Assembly (NCBI GenBank): GCA_900552095.1
Contig: URYM01000080.1
Coordinates: forward strand, 1 to 7,952
Reading direction: 5' to 3'
Length of the DNA: 7,952 bases
DNA from: an uncultured Blautia sp.
GTDB lineage: Bacteria; Bacillota; Clostridia; Lachnospirales; Lachnospiraceae
Of the stretch, positions 1 to 7,904 are shown piece by piece. How positions within the stretch are numbered: position 1 is the first letter of the stretch; each line of letters begins with the position of its first letter. Below the pieces are notes generated by a model. That model was given only the letters and a program-made list of their open reading frames with translations. It searched no databases and was not told the DNA's origin. The translations under genes were made by a program, and so were the position numbers.

Positions 1-277
1 TTTTAAGACTGATTCCCAGTTTTTCAAAAAACTGCAGCGTTTCCTCCAGCGGAAAATGCCGGATCACTTCCATGGGAAAATCGGTACGGCCGCAGTGATA
101 AAATTCTGCCTTAAGTGCTTCATTCGTCAGATTACATCTCCCGTTTCCGGTGGCCAGAAGCTTTTTTCCCGGTGTCTCATTATGCTCCAGCACTGTCACA
201 GAAGCCCCCTGTCCGGCCGCCTGGATCGCAGCCATCAGTCCGGAAGCTCCCCCTCCCAGAATCAGAACCTTTTTCAT
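1..277 (-). CDS. NAD(P)/FAD-dependent oxidoreductase, HI0933/BaiN-like family (N-terminal 92 residues, runs off left edge)
   Basis: Reading from the ATG at 277 down to base 1 gives 92 residues with no stop, so this is the 5' part of a longer gene (family members are about 400 residues). It opens with a strand-helix dinucleotide-binding motif, VLILGGGASGLMAA (residues 4-17), where the glycines bind the FAD ADP moiety, followed by an acidic residue ending the second strand (VTVLE). The block GKKLLATGNGRCNLTN (about residues 38-53) is the hallmark of the HI0933-like flavoproteins. Members are cytosolic and mostly uncharacterised; one was named BaiN and proposed to act in bile-acid reduction, but that role cannot be transferred from this fragment. 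The gene starts 15 nt after the upstream stop and has a good ribosome site, so it is probably the sixth gene of the operon. Family call confident; substrate unknown. Confidence 0.9.
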   Translation of the reverse strand, partial: MKKVLILGGGASGLMAAIQAAGQGASVTVLEHNETPGKKLLATGNGRCNLTNEALKAEFYHCGRTDFPMEVIRHFPLEETLQFFEKLGISLK

Positions 278-283
278 GGCCCT

Positions 284-289
284 CTCCTT
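284..289 (-). promoter_or_regulatory. Ribosome binding site of the flavoprotein gene
   Basis: On the minus strand the 15-nt gap after the preceding TAG stop is purine-rich and contains AAGGAG, six bases before the ATG at 277. This supports that ATG as the start, and agrees with the family N-terminus beginning directly with the dinucleotide-binding strand. Confidence 0.75.
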
Positions 290-292
290 CCT

Positions 293-1585
293 CTATGGCA
301 GAGTCACAAGTCCCGCATCCACCATCTTCTGCAGACTCATCAGAATCCCAAAACGCCCGTGCTCCCAGGTCAGGCCGCCCTGAAAGTACACCGTATAAGG
401 CGGTTTGATAGGGCCGTCCGCAGACAGTTCAATGGAAGATCCCTGAACAAATGCGCCGGCTGCCATAATCACATCACTGTCATAACCGGGCATCGCCCAT
501 GGTTCCGGCGTTACATGGCTGTCCACAGGAGCCGCCGCCTGGATCCCCTGGCAGAAAGCGATCACATGTTCCGGCTTTCCAAAAGTCACCGCCTGAATAA
601 TATCATGGCGGGACTCTCTTCCGTCCGGACAGACCAAAAAGCCGAGACGCTCATAGATATTGGCAGCAAAAATGGCCGATTTCAGTGCGTTTGCCGTCAC
701 TACCGGAGCCATAAAAAATCCCTGATAAAAAGCCTGATTGACACCGAGGGTAGCGCCCACTTCTCCGCCCAGACCCGGACAGGTCATACGGTAAGCTGCC
801 TGATCCACATATTCCTTCTTTCCGGCGATATAACCGCCGATCGGAGCAAGGCCGCCACCGGGATTTTTGATCAGAGATCCCACAACCAGATCTGCCCCCA
901 CATCGGAGGGTTCCAGTTCTTCCACAAACTCCCCGTAGCAGTTATCCACCATACAGATCACGTCCGGTTTCACAGATTTAATAAAAGAAATCAGTTCCCC
1001 GATCTGCGCTACTGAAAAGGTGGGCCGCGTCAGATAACCTTTGGATCGCTGGATCTCCACCAGACGGGTCTTCTCACCGATAGCATCCCGGATCGCCGGA
1101 TAATCAAACCCTCCGTCCGGAAGCAGTTCCACCTGACGATAGGTAATCCCGAACTCAGCGAGCGAACCTTTAGAAGGACGGATTCCGATCACTTCCTCCA
1201 GCGTATCATAAGGTTTTCCCACCGGGGAGAGGATCTCATCCCCAGGGCGCAGATTACCTGCCAGTGCAATCGCCAGTGCGTGTGTCCCACAGGCAATCAG
1301 GGGACGCACCAGACAGGCCTCAGTATGAAAAGTTTCTGCATAAACCCGCTCCAGCGTCTCCCTGCCCGGGTCATCATATCCGTAACCGGTACTGCTTCCC
1401 AGACACTCCGCGCTGACTCTGCATTTCTGCATGGCTCCCACCACTTTCAGCTGGTTATACTCCGCCGTCTCATCAATCCCGGCAAAACGCTCTTTTAATC
1501 CTTCTTCTATTTTTTCTCCAAAAGCCAGAACCTGCGGGGAAATCCCCAGACTCTGGTACAGCTTTTGTTTTCTTTCCTGATTCAT
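293..1585 (-). CDS. PLP-dependent methionine gamma-lyase / aluminium-resistance family protein (YnbB-like)
   Basis: A complete 430-residue fold-type I PLP enzyme of the family annotated 'methionine gamma-lyase family' or 'aluminium resistance protein' (Bacillus subtilis YnbB is a relative). The probable Schiff-base lysine is K240 in SLIKNPGGG, and D214 in VDNCYGEF should contact the pyridine nitrogen. Other family marks are SSTGYGYDDPGRE (64-76), the cofactor phosphate region IACGTHALAIAL (97-108), and the C-terminal GGLTWEHGRFGI. No signal peptide or membrane segment is visible, so it should be cytosolic. The ATG overlaps the miaA stop in ATGA, and AGGAGAGG precedes it at 1591-1598, so translation is probably coupled to miaA. 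The sequence places it in the Cys/Met-metabolism PLP superfamily; the actual substrate is not settled for this family, and neither a lyase activity nor metal resistance should be taken as shown. Confidence 0.93.
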   Translation of the reverse strand: MNQERKQKLYQSLGISPQVLAFGEKIEEGLKERFAGIDETAEYNQLKVVGAMQKCRVSAECLGSSTGYGYDDPGRETLERVYAETFHTEACLVRPLIACGTHALAIALAGNLRPGDEILSPVGKPYDTLEEVIGIRPSKGSLAEFGITYRQVELLPDGGFDYPAIRDAIGEKTRLVEIQRSKGYLTRPTFSVAQIGELISFIKSVKPDVICMVDNCYGEFVEELEPSDVGADLVVGSLIKNPGGGLAPIGGYIAGKKEYVDQAAYRMTCPGLGGEVGATLGVNQAFYQGFFMAPVVTANALKSAIFAANIYERLGFLVCPDGRESRHDIIQAVTFGKPEHVIAFCQGIQAAAPVDSHVTPEPWAMPGYDSDVIMAAGAFVQGSSIELSADGPIKPPYTVYFQGGLTWEHGRFGILMSLQKMVDAGLVTLP

Positions 1586-2532
1586 TGGTCCCTCTCCTGT
1601 TTTTCCTTCCAGATTTTTATCATTTGTTCCAAAATAGCGCGCTCATCCCCGCCAAATGCTCCCCGCTCCAGCCAGATCACATCTTCTTCCCGCTTAAACC
1701 AGGTGATCTGTCTCTTGGCAAAATGCCGGGTATCCCGCTTCAAAGTATAAACAGCTTCCTCCAAAGAACATCTTCCGTCCAGATAATCCAGCAGCTCTTT
1801 ATAGCCCAGTCCCTGCATGGAAACCATATCCCTGGTACATCCCCGGTCTTTCAGCGCTTTCACTTCATCCAGAAGCCCCTCTTCCATCATCTTATCCACC
1901 CGGGCATCAATTCTCTCATAAAGTTCTTTCCGGTCATCATTCAGGACAAAATATGCAAAGCAGTAAGGACTCTTCTTCTCCCGCTCCCGCCGGTTATGCT
2001 CAGAGATTTTCTCTCCCGTAAGATGATAAAATTCAAGCGCCCGGATCACCCGTTTTTTATTGTGGGCATGAATCTCCCCGGCCGCTTCCGGATCAACCCT
2101 GCGAAGCTGTTCATGCAGAAAAAGAGCACCTTTTTCCTCTGCCATCCGCTCCAGATCTTCCCGGTAAGCCGGATCGCTCTCATTTTCTGTAAAATCAATA
2201 TCCCGGACAATTGCCTGGATATAGAAGCCTGTGCCGCCCACCAGGATCGGGATCCGTCCCCGGCTGTAGATCTCCTCCATAGCCGCCTTTGCCATCTCCT
2301 GAAACTTTACCACATGAAAAGCCTCTTCCGGATCCAGAACATCAATCAGATGATGAGGAACTCCCTCCATCTCTTCCGTACGTATCTTGGCTGAGCCAAT
2401 ATCCATATGGCGGTACACCTGCATAGAATCAGCAGAAATGATTTCTCCGTTCACTTTTTTCGCCAGAGCAATGGAAAGCCGGGTCTTCCCCACAGCTGTG
2501 GGACCGGTCAGTATGATCAAAGGTTTTTTCAT
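1582..2532 (-). CDS. miaA: tRNA dimethylallyltransferase MiaA
   Basis: MiaA transfers the dimethylallyl group of DMAPP to N6 of adenosine 37, next to the anticodon, in tRNAs that read codons starting with U, giving i6A37. The 316-residue length is typical of the family. Visible motifs in order are the P-loop GPTAVGKT (10-17), ADSMQVYR (34-41) with the Asp that acts on the target adenine, GVPHHLIDVLDP (57-68), GGTGFY (99-104), and near the C-terminus FAKRQITWFKRE. It is a soluble enzyme. The start is the ATG eight bases after the mutL stop, with a strong ribosome site; the 3' end overlaps the next gene by 4 nt. Its product i6A37 is the substrate of MiaB, encoded at the head of the same operon. 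No damage or unusual composition seen. Confidence 0.98.
   Translation of the reverse strand: MKKPLIILTGPTAVGKTRLSIALAKKVNGEIISADSMQVYRHMDIGSAKIRTEEMEGVPHHLIDVLDPEEAFHVVKFQEMAKAAMEEIYSRGRIPILVGGTGFYIQAIVRDIDFTENESDPAYREDLERMAEEKGALFLHEQLRRVDPEAAGEIHAHNKKRVIRALEFYHLTGEKISEHNRREREKKSPYCFAYFVLNDDRKELYERIDARVDKMMEEGLLDEVKALKDRGCTRDMVSMQGLGYKELLDYLDGRCSLEEAVYTLKRDTRHFAKRQITWFKREEDVIWLERGAFGGDERAILEQMIKIWKEKQERDQ
1591..1598 (-). promoter_or_regulatory. Ribosome binding site of the PLP-enzyme gene, inside the 3' end of miaA
   Basis: AGGAGAGG on the minus strand lies within the last codons of miaA, five bases before the ATG at 1585 (eight if only AGGAG is counted). It fixes the start of the downstream gene in the overlapping ATGA and allows either independent initiation or re-initiation by ribosomes finishing miaA. 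Confidence 0.7.
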
Positions 2533-2536
2533 CTTG

Positions 2537-2542
2537 CCTCCT
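2537..2542 (-). promoter_or_regulatory. Ribosome binding site of miaA overlapping the mutL stop codon
   Basis: On the minus strand mutL ends TAG, and its last two bases are the first two of a perfect AGGAGG. Only four bases separate this from the miaA ATG at 2532, a rather short spacing. Ribosomes terminating on mutL would cover this site, consistent with coupling of miaA translation to mutL. Confidence 0.75.
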
Positions 2543-4382
2543 ACACAATCCGCTTAAATTTCTTCTCCAGTTCATATTTACTCATAGAGATAATCGTAGG
2601 TCTTCCATGAGGACAGTGATATGGATTTTCCAGCGTCATCAGTTCATCGATCAGCCTTCTGGCTTCCTGCTCGGAAAGTCGGTTGTTTCCTTTTACTGCC
2701 GCTTTACAGGCCATAGAAGCTGCCTTCTCTGTGAGAAGTTCTGCCGGCTCCTGACCCTGCCGTCCGCTTTCCAGACTGTTCAGAAGTTCCAGAAAGAGAG
2801 ATTCCTCCGCAATTCCAAAGAGATTATAAGGAACCGCCCGGATGCTGTACTCTCTCCCTCCGAAAGATTCAATCTCAAATCCAAACGAAGCAAAAACATC
2901 CATATACTCCCTTAAAACAGTCTCTTCCTGCAGAGTCACGGACACGATCAGAGGAGGAGAAAGAATCTGAGAAGTGATTTTCTTCTCCTTCAGTTCCTGC
3001 AGGATCCGCTCATAGAGAACTTTTTCGTGAGCCGCATGCTGATCAATAATATAAAGCTTCTCTTCAAACTGTACCAGCCAGTAAGTATCAAAAATCTGGC
3101 CGATAATCCGGTGACGGCAGACCGCCTCCTTTGAGAGCAGCTTTCCGTCAAAAAGAGTAAGCTGCTCCGCTCGCTTCTCCTCCGGCTTTTTCTCCTGCTC
3201 CGCCCGGTAAGGAAACATAGGCTTATCCGTGGTGGCGGAGAGAACCGGCCTCTCTGTTTCTTTCTTTTCTCTTAAGATCCGCTGCCGTTCAAAGGGCTCA
3301 GGCGCCTTCTGAAAAGCCTCTCTCTGCCTTTTTTCCTCCTCACGCTTCTCCTTTACGGCCTGCTTTTCATCCAGCACCATCTCCGGGATCAGTTCCTTCT
3401 GCTCCAGAGCCTCAGCCACCGCCCGGTAAACACTCCGATACAGCTGCTCCTGGTCATCAAAACGCACTTCCATCTTGGTGGGGTGAACATTGACGTCCAG
3501 ATGTTCTCCATTTACGGTGATGTAAAGGGACGTAAACGGATATTTGTGCTGCATCATGTAAGGTTTGTACCCATCCTCAATGGCCTTCATCAGAAGACGG
3601 CTTTTGACGTAACGGCCGTTGATATAATAATTTTCAAAATTGCGGTTTCCCCGGCAGACCGACGGTTTCGCCGCAAACCCCTCGATCGCCACATATGCAT
3701 CCTCATACGATACCGGAAGCAGTTCCCGGGTAATCTCCCTGCCGTAAACCTGATAGATCACTTCTTTCCGGTTATTATTCCCGGAGGTATGAAGCTTTGT
3801 CTGCCGGTTCTGGATATACTTAAAAGAAATCTCCGGATGAGAGAGCGCCAGCTGCTCGATAAAACTGCTGATATACCCCGCTTCTGTCACAGGAGACTTC
3901 AGGAATTTAGCCCGGGCTGGCGTATTGAAAAAAAGATTCCGGATCAGGAAGGTCGTTCCCTCAGGGGCTCCCACCTCCTCCATTCCCTTTTCTCTTCCTC
4001 CCTCGATCACATAACGTACGCCCGTCAGATCTTCCGCCGTCTTGGTGATCAGTTCCACCTGGGAGACTGCAGCAATGCTTGAGAGCGCCTCCCCCCGAAA
4101 ACCCAGGGATGAGATCTGCTCCAGATCGGAAATCTCCCGGATCTTACTGGTCGCATGGCGCAGAAAAGCCAGCGGAACCTGCTCCCTGGTAATCCCGCTG
4201 CCATTGTCTGTAATCCGGATAAAAGTAATCCCGCCGTTTTCAATCTCCACCGTAACCGCCGAAGCGCCTGCATCGATCGAATTTTCCACCAGCTCCTTTA
4301 CCACGGAAGCTGGCCGCTCCACCACCTCGCCCGCCGCGATCTTATCAATTGTCTGTTGGTCAAGTACCGCAATTGTCTTCAT
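2541..4382 (-). CDS. mutL: DNA mismatch repair protein MutL (endonuclease type)
   Basis: MutL is recruited by mismatch-bound MutS and directs strand removal. The 613-residue protein has an intact GHKL ATPase: motif I KELVENSIDAGA (29-40, E30 catalytic, N34 for Mg2+), motif II DNGSGI (59-64), motif III GFRGEALSSI (94-103), and NVHPTK (298-303) with the conserved lysine. A charged Lys/Glu/Arg-rich linker spans about 328-406. The C-terminal domain carries the metal-dependent nicking motif DQHAAHEKVLYE (447-458), then ACK (C559) and CPHGRP (C590, H592), so it should nick DNA itself rather than need MutH. It ends FKRIV, as endonuclease-type MutLs do. The ATG lies 1 nt after the mutS stop with only a weak GGTGG upstream at 4387-4391, so translational coupling to mutS is likely. 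A QLTLF pentapeptide in the linker is described separately. Confidence 0.98.
   Translation of the reverse strand: MKTIAVLDQQTIDKIAAGEVVERPASVVKELVENSIDAGASAVTVEIENGGITFIRITDNGSGITREQVPLAFLRHATSKIREISDLEQISSLGFRGEALSSIAAVSQVELITKTAEDLTGVRYVIEGGREKGMEEVGAPEGTTFLIRNLFFNTPARAKFLKSPVTEAGYISSFIEQLALSHPEISFKYIQNRQTKLHTSGNNNRKEVIYQVYGREITRELLPVSYEDAYVAIEGFAAKPSVCRGNRNFENYYINGRYVKSRLLMKAIEDGYKPYMMQHKYPFTSLYITVNGEHLDVNVHPTKMEVRFDDQEQLYRSVYRAVAEALEQKELIPEMVLDEKQAVKEKREEEKRQREAFQKAPEPFERQRILREKKETERPVLSATTDKPMFPYRAEQEKKPEEKRAEQLTLFDGKLLSKEAVCRHRIIGQIFDTYWLVQFEEKLYIIDQHAAHEKVLYERILQELKEKKITSQILSPPLIVSVTLQEETVLREYMDVFASFGFEIESFGGREYSIRAVPYNLFGIAEESLFLELLNSLESGRQGQEPAELLTEKAASMACKAAVKGNNRLSEQEARRLIDELMTLENPYHCPHGRPTIISMSKYELEKKFKRIV
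3150..3164 (-). other. Sliding-clamp-type motif QLTLF in the MutL linker
   Basis: These 15 bases encode residues 407-411 of MutL, Q-L-T-L-F, followed by Asp. This fits the QL(S/D)LF consensus for peptides binding the DNA polymerase III beta clamp. It sits at the end of the disordered-looking charged linker, just before the C-terminal domain. In B. subtilis MutL the known clamp motif (QEMIVP) lies inside the C-terminal domain instead; by eye the matching segment here reads QILSPP (from Q472), a weaker match. Clamp binding is inferred from the motif only. Confidence 0.5.
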
Positions 4383-4383
4383 T

Positions 4384-7029
4384 TTACCACCGATTCTTCA
4401 GCTTGTTCTGCAGCCGGTAAATGGTATTCAGCGCATCCACCGGCGTCAAGTTGCTCACATCTATCTCTTTTAATTCTTTCAAAATGTCATCATCCTGTAC
4501 CGTATCAAAAAGGGACATCTGTTCCAGATCCACCGGGTCGTAATGGACCGGCCGGGATTTCTTCTTCGCCATCCCGCCAGTCATCTCCTGAATCGCTTCC
4601 GTGATGTCCGCATCCGAGAGCTGCTCCACCAGTTCTTTCGCCCGGGTGATCACCGAATCCGGCACTCCCGCCAGTTTTGCCACCTGGATTCCGTAACTCT
4701 TGTCAGCGCCGCCCTTCACGATCTTTCGCAGAAAAACAATGTCATCGCCTTTTTCCTTCACCGCAATACAATAATTATTGACTCCCGGAATCTTTCCCTC
4801 CAGTTCTGTCAGCTCATGATAATGAGTAGCAAATAAGGTCTTGGCTCCCAGAAGCCTTGGATTACTGATATGTTCGATCACAGCCCAGGCAATCGAAAGC
4901 CCGTCAAAGGTACTGGTTCCTCTGCCGATCTCATCCAGGATAAGGAGACTTTTGCTTGTGGCATTACGCAGGATATTTGCCACCTCATTCATCTCTACCA
5001 TAAAAGTAGACTGACCGCTGGCCAGATCGTCAGAAGCACCTACCCGGGTAAAGATCCTGTCTACGATCCCGATCTTTGCCTTTTCCGCCGGAACGAAACA
5101 TCCAATCTGCGCCATCAGCACGATGAGCGCCGTCTGACGCATATAAGTAGATTTTCCCGCCATATTGGGGCCGGTGATAATAGATACCCGGCTTTTCCCA
5201 TTATCCAGATAGGTGTCGTTGGCGATAAACATATCGTTGGAAATCATCTGTTCTACCACCGGATGACGTCCGTTCTTGATGTCGATCACACCCTTGTCAT
5301 TTACCGTGGGCCGCACATAATTATTCCTCTGAGCCACCACAGAAAGAGAGGCAAACACATCCAGTGCAGCCACCGCCTTGGCGCTTTTCTGAATTCGTTT
5401 TACTTCTCCGGAAATCTGCTCCCTCACCTGGGAAAAGAGCGCATATTCCAGTGCAAAAAGCTTGTCCTCCGCCCCCAGGATCATGTCTTCCAGCTCTTTT
5501 AAGCGGGGTGTGATATAGCGCTCTGCATTTGCCAGCGTCTGTTTTCTTGTATAATAATCCGGAACCAGATCCTTAAAAGAATTGGTCACTTCCAGATAAT
5601 ATCCAAACACCTTATTATACTTTATCTTCAGCGTACGGATCCCGGTCTTCTCCCGCTCCTGCGCCTCCAGTTCTGCCAGCCATGTTTTTCCTTCTGTTTT
5701 CGCCTTCCGGTACCGGTCCACCTCCTCATGGAAGCCATCCCGGATAATCCCGCCTTCTTTCATCGCCAGGGGCGGATCCTCCACGATCGCTGAATCAATC
5801 AGCTCCTTCAGATCTGCCAGTTCATCCATTTCTTCCCGGATCTGAACAAGCAAGGGGCTGGTAAATTCCTGAAGAATATTTTTAATATGGGGCAGCATGG
5901 CAATCGAAGTGCCAAAGGCAGTCAGATCCCTGGGATTGGCAGACTGATAACTGATCTTGCTCATCAGACGCTCCAGATCATAGATCGGCTGCAAATACTC
6001 CCGAATCTCTTCCCGAAGCATAGCCTGCAGGTTCAGTTCCGTAACAGCATCCAGTCTTTTATTGATCTCTTCCGCATCAATCAGAGGCTGCTCGACATAA
6101 GAACGCAGCATCCTGGCTCCCATCGCTGTCTTGGTCTTATCCAGTACCCAGAGAAGGGAACCTCTCTTCTGTTTCTCCCGCAGAGTCTCCAGAAGCTCCA
6201 GGTTTCTCCTGCTGGAACTGTCAATCAGCATAAATTTTTCTGCCATATAAGGATGGATCGCCGTCATATGTAAGAGAGAATTTTTCTGTGTTTCCAGAAG
6301 ATACTGAAACAGCGCGCCGGCTGCAGTTGCCCCTGTGTCATAATCAGAAAGCCCTAATCCCTCAAGTCCGGAGACCTTAAAGTGCTCCCGCAGTGTCCTT
6401 CTGCAAAGATCTTCGTCAAAATACCAGTCTTCCAGTACATTAACGCAGATCCCCAGCCGGTTGTGCAGATCATCCAGATCCACGCCGCTGACCAGCAGAG
6501 TCTTATTGCAGATGATCTCCGCCGGAGAAAACTTGTAGATCTCATCCAGAAGTTTTCTCTCCCGGTCCACTTCTGTCACAAAACAGTCCCCGGTAGTAAT
6601 GTCCGCCGCAGAAATCCCGTAGTGATCTGCCATTCCCACCACAGACATAATATAATTATTTTTTGATTCGTCCAGATTCTGGGTATTTAAGTTTGTTCCC
6701 GGCGTAACGATCCGTACGACTTCCCGTTTCACCATTCCCCTGGCAGTCTTTGGATCCTCCACCTGTTCGCACACCGCCACTTTATAGCCCTTCTCGATCA
6801 GACGGCTGATATAGGTTTCCGCGGCATGATAGGGCACACCGCACATAGGCGCCCGCTCCGGAAGCCCGCATTCCTTTCCGGTCAGCGTAAGTTCCAGCTC
6901 TTTTGACACCGTTTTGGCATCCTCAAAAAACATTTCATAAAAATCACCCAGGCGGTAAAAGAGAATACAGTCTTTATGTTCTTCTTTCGTCGCCACGTAG
7001 TGCTGCATCATTGGTGATAATCCAGTCAC
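4384..7029 (-). CDS. mutS: DNA mismatch repair ATPase MutS
   Basis: MutS scans DNA as a dimer, binds mismatches and, on ATP binding, recruits MutL. The 881-residue protein is full length. The mismatch-reading F-x-E motif is GDFYEMF (F30, E32). The connector, core/lever and clamp regions follow (about 120-560). The ATPase domain has Walker [10 protein letters not shown] (620-628), the ST-type signature [16 protein letters not shown] (665-680), Walker B LLILDE (695-700) with GRGTSTFDG after it, and the His motif THYHEL (735-740). A QMSLF clamp-type peptide (837-841) precedes a C-terminal helical tail of the kind seen in the family ([18 protein letters not shown]). The start is GTG at 7029, overlapping the miaB stop as GTGA, with AGGAAG upstream; starting at the ATG codons 7 or 8 would lose the ribosome site and trim the conserved L-x-PMMQ N-terminus. 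Confidence 0.98.
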   Translation of the reverse strand: MTGLSPMMQHYVATKEEHKDCILFYRLGDFYEMFFEDAKTVSKELELTLTGKECGLPERAPMCGVPYHAAETYISRLIEKGYKVAVCEQVEDPKTARGMVKREVVRIVTPGTNLNTQNLDESKNNYIMSVVGMADHYGISAADITTGDCFVTEVDRERKLLDEIYKFSPAEIICNKTLLVSGVDLDDLHNRLGICVNVLEDWYFDEDLCRRTLREHFKVSGLEGLGLSDYDTGATAAGALFQYLLETQKNSLLHMTAIHPYMAEKFMLIDSSSRRNLELLETLREKQKRGSLLWVLDKTKTAMGARMLRSYVEQPLIDAEEINKRLDAVTELNLQAMLREEIREYLQPIYDLERLMSKISYQSANPRDLTAFGTSIAMLPHIKNILQEFTSPLLVQIREEMDELADLKELIDSAIVEDPPLAMKEGGIIRDGFHEEVDRYRKAKTEGKTWLAELEAQEREKTGIRTLKIKYNKVFGYYLEVTNSFKDLVPDYYTRKQTLANAERYITPRLKELEDMILGAEDKLFALEYALFSQVREQISGEVKRIQKSAKAVAALDVFASLSVVAQRNNYVRPTVNDKGVIDIKNGRHPVVEQMISNDMFIANDTYLDNGKSRVSIITGPNMAGKSTYMRQTALIVLMAQIGCFVPAEKAKIGIVDRIFTRVGASDDLASGQSTFMVEMNEVANILRNATSKSLLILDEIGRGTSTFDGLSIAWAVIEHISNPRLLGAKTLFATHYHELTELEGKIPGVNNYCIAVKEKGDDIVFLRKIVKGGADKSYGIQVAKLAGVPDSVITRAKELVEQLSDADITEAIQEMTGGMAKKKSRPVHYDPVDLEQMSLFDTVQDDDILKELKEIDVSNLTPVDALNTIYRLQNKLKNRW
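4507..4521 (-). other. Sliding-clamp-type motif QMSLF near the MutS C-terminus
   Basis: These bases encode residues 837-841 of MutS, Q-M-S-L-F, followed by Asp, in the flexible stretch between the ATPase domain and the terminal helices. E. coli MutS has QMSLL at a similar place, identified as a beta-clamp contact. The position and sequence make the same role likely here; it is not shown by the sequence alone. Confidence 0.65.
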
Positions 7030-7904
7030 ACTTCTTCCTGCCTTTCCGTGGGAGTACCCATATAATAAAAGCCCCTGCAGGTATCCAGAGATACGGAAAT
7101 GATCTGTCCGATCAGCGATTCATCCCCCGGAAAATGCACCAGCATATTATTGGTCATCCTTCCCGTCATAAGCCTTTCATCGTGATCGTTTTTCTCCTCC
7201 ACCAGAACCTGCTGCACCGTCCCGGTCAGCCTTTTCGCTTCCTCCCTTGCAATCTCCTGAATTTCATTCAAGAGGCGGTCAAACCGGTCTTTTACCACAT
7301 CTTCCGGCACCTGGTCCTCCATCCGGGCTGCCGGAGTTCCGCTCCGCCTGGAATAAATAAAGGTAAATGCACTGTCAAATCGTACCTTTCTGACTACATC
7401 CAGTGTCTCCTGAAAATCTTCTTCCGTCTCGCCCGGAAATCCCACAATAATATCCGTGGTAAGGGAAATATCCGGCACTGCCCGGCGGATCCGCTCCACC
7501 AGATCCAGATACTGCTCCTTGGTATATCTCCGGTTCATCTCTTTTAAGATCCGGCTGCTTCCGGACTGCAGCGGCAGATGCAGATGATTGCAGACCTTGC
7601 TGCATTTTCCCATCACCCGGATCAGATCATCCGAGAGATCCTTGGGATGGGAAGTCATAAAACGGATCCGTTCCAGTTCTTCAATCTCCGCCACCTGCTC
7701 CAGAAGCTGCGCAAAAGACAGGGGCTCTTCCAGATTTTTTCCGTAAGAATTCACATTCTGCCCCAGAAGCATAACTTCTTTCACCCCGTCCTTTACCAGC
7801 TTCCTGATCTCATTTAAGATCTCTTCCGGCTTCCTGCTCCTCTCCCGTCCTCTCACATAAGGAACAATACAGTAGCTGCAGAAGTTATTGCAGCCGAACA
7901 TAAT
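7026..7904 (-). CDS. miaB: tRNA-2-methylthio-N6-dimethylallyladenosine synthase MiaB (C-terminal 292 residues; 5' end missing)
   Basis: MiaB is a radical-SAM methylthiotransferase that converts i6A37 in tRNA to ms2i6A37 using two [4Fe-4S] clusters. The genomic part encodes 292 residues, starting only four residues before the radical-SAM cysteines in [25 protein letters not shown] form (C5, C9, C12 of the fragment), whose wording favours MiaB over the relatives RimO and MtaB. Further marks are GQNVNSYG (48-55), LPLQSGSS (110-117), [10 protein letters not shown] (151-160) and YSRRSGTPA (184-192), then a TRAM RNA-binding domain (about 226-283). The N-terminal methylthiotransferase domain with its three cluster cysteines, roughly 150-190 residues, is missing because the contig stops at 7904 and continues as sequencing adapter. 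There is no evidence that the gene is broken in the organism. The apparent GTG start at 7919 lies in adapter and is false. The 3' end overlaps mutS by 4 nt. Confidence 0.96.
   Translation of the reverse strand: MMFGCNNFCSYCIVPYVRGRERSRKPEEILNEIRKLVKDGVKEVMLLGQNVNSYGKNLEEPLSFAQLLEQVAEIEELERIRFMTSHPKDLSDDLIRVMGKCSKVCNHLHLPLQSGSSRILKEMNRRYTKEQYLDLVERIRRAVPDISLTTDIIVGFPGETEEDFQETLDVVRKVRFDSAFTFIYSRRSGTPAARMEDQVPEDVVKDRFDRLLNEIQEIAREEAKRLTGTVQQVLVEEKNDHDERLMTGRMTNNMLVHFPGDESLIGQIISVSLDTCRGFYYMGTPTERQEEV
7034..7039 (-). promoter_or_regulatory. Ribosome binding site deciding the GTG start of mutS
   Basis: AGGAAG on the minus strand lies inside the last codons of miaB, four bases before the GTG at 7029 (six if AGGA alone is the core). 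The in-frame ATG pair at codons 7-8 has no comparable purine tract upstream, so the GTG is preferred. Confidence 0.65.

Noticed and set aside
56..1015. A 319-codon open frame on the plus strand across the flavoprotein and PLP-enzyme genes
   Set aside because: It is antisense to two genes with clear family motifs, its translation is rich in His, Arg, Ser and Pro without domain character, and it spans a real gene boundary on the other strand. It is a shadow of codon bias.
1585..2394. A 269-codon open frame on the plus strand opposite miaA
   Set aside because: It lies wholly antisense to a complete miaA, shows no recognisable domain, and has shadow-type composition.
3165..3365. The charged Lys/Glu/Arg-rich stretch of MutL as a possible insertion or frameshift
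   Set aside because: MutL linkers are normally variable and charged, the frame is continuous, and both flanking domains are intact and in register.
4870..5502. A 210-codon plus-strand open frame opposite the MutS ATPase region
   Set aside because: It is antisense to the conserved Walker A/B region, whose codon constraint leaves the opposite frame open; no plausible protein features.
7009..7011. ATG at MutS codon 7 (or 8) as the true mutS start
   Set aside because: It lacks a ribosome site, while the GTG at 7029 has AGGAAG upstream and gives the expected family N-terminus before PMMQ.
6903..7547. A 214-codon plus-strand open frame spanning the miaB-mutS junction
   Set aside because: It is antisense to both genes and crosses their overlap; no domain character.
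1..7904. Search for CRISPR arrays, tRNA/rRNA genes, riboswitches, terminators, toxin-antitoxin pairs or phage genes
   Set aside because: The genomic part is coding almost throughout, with the longest gap 15 nt; I saw no repeat-spacer pattern, no hairpin followed by a T-tract in a gap, and no unassigned gene that could be part of a new system.
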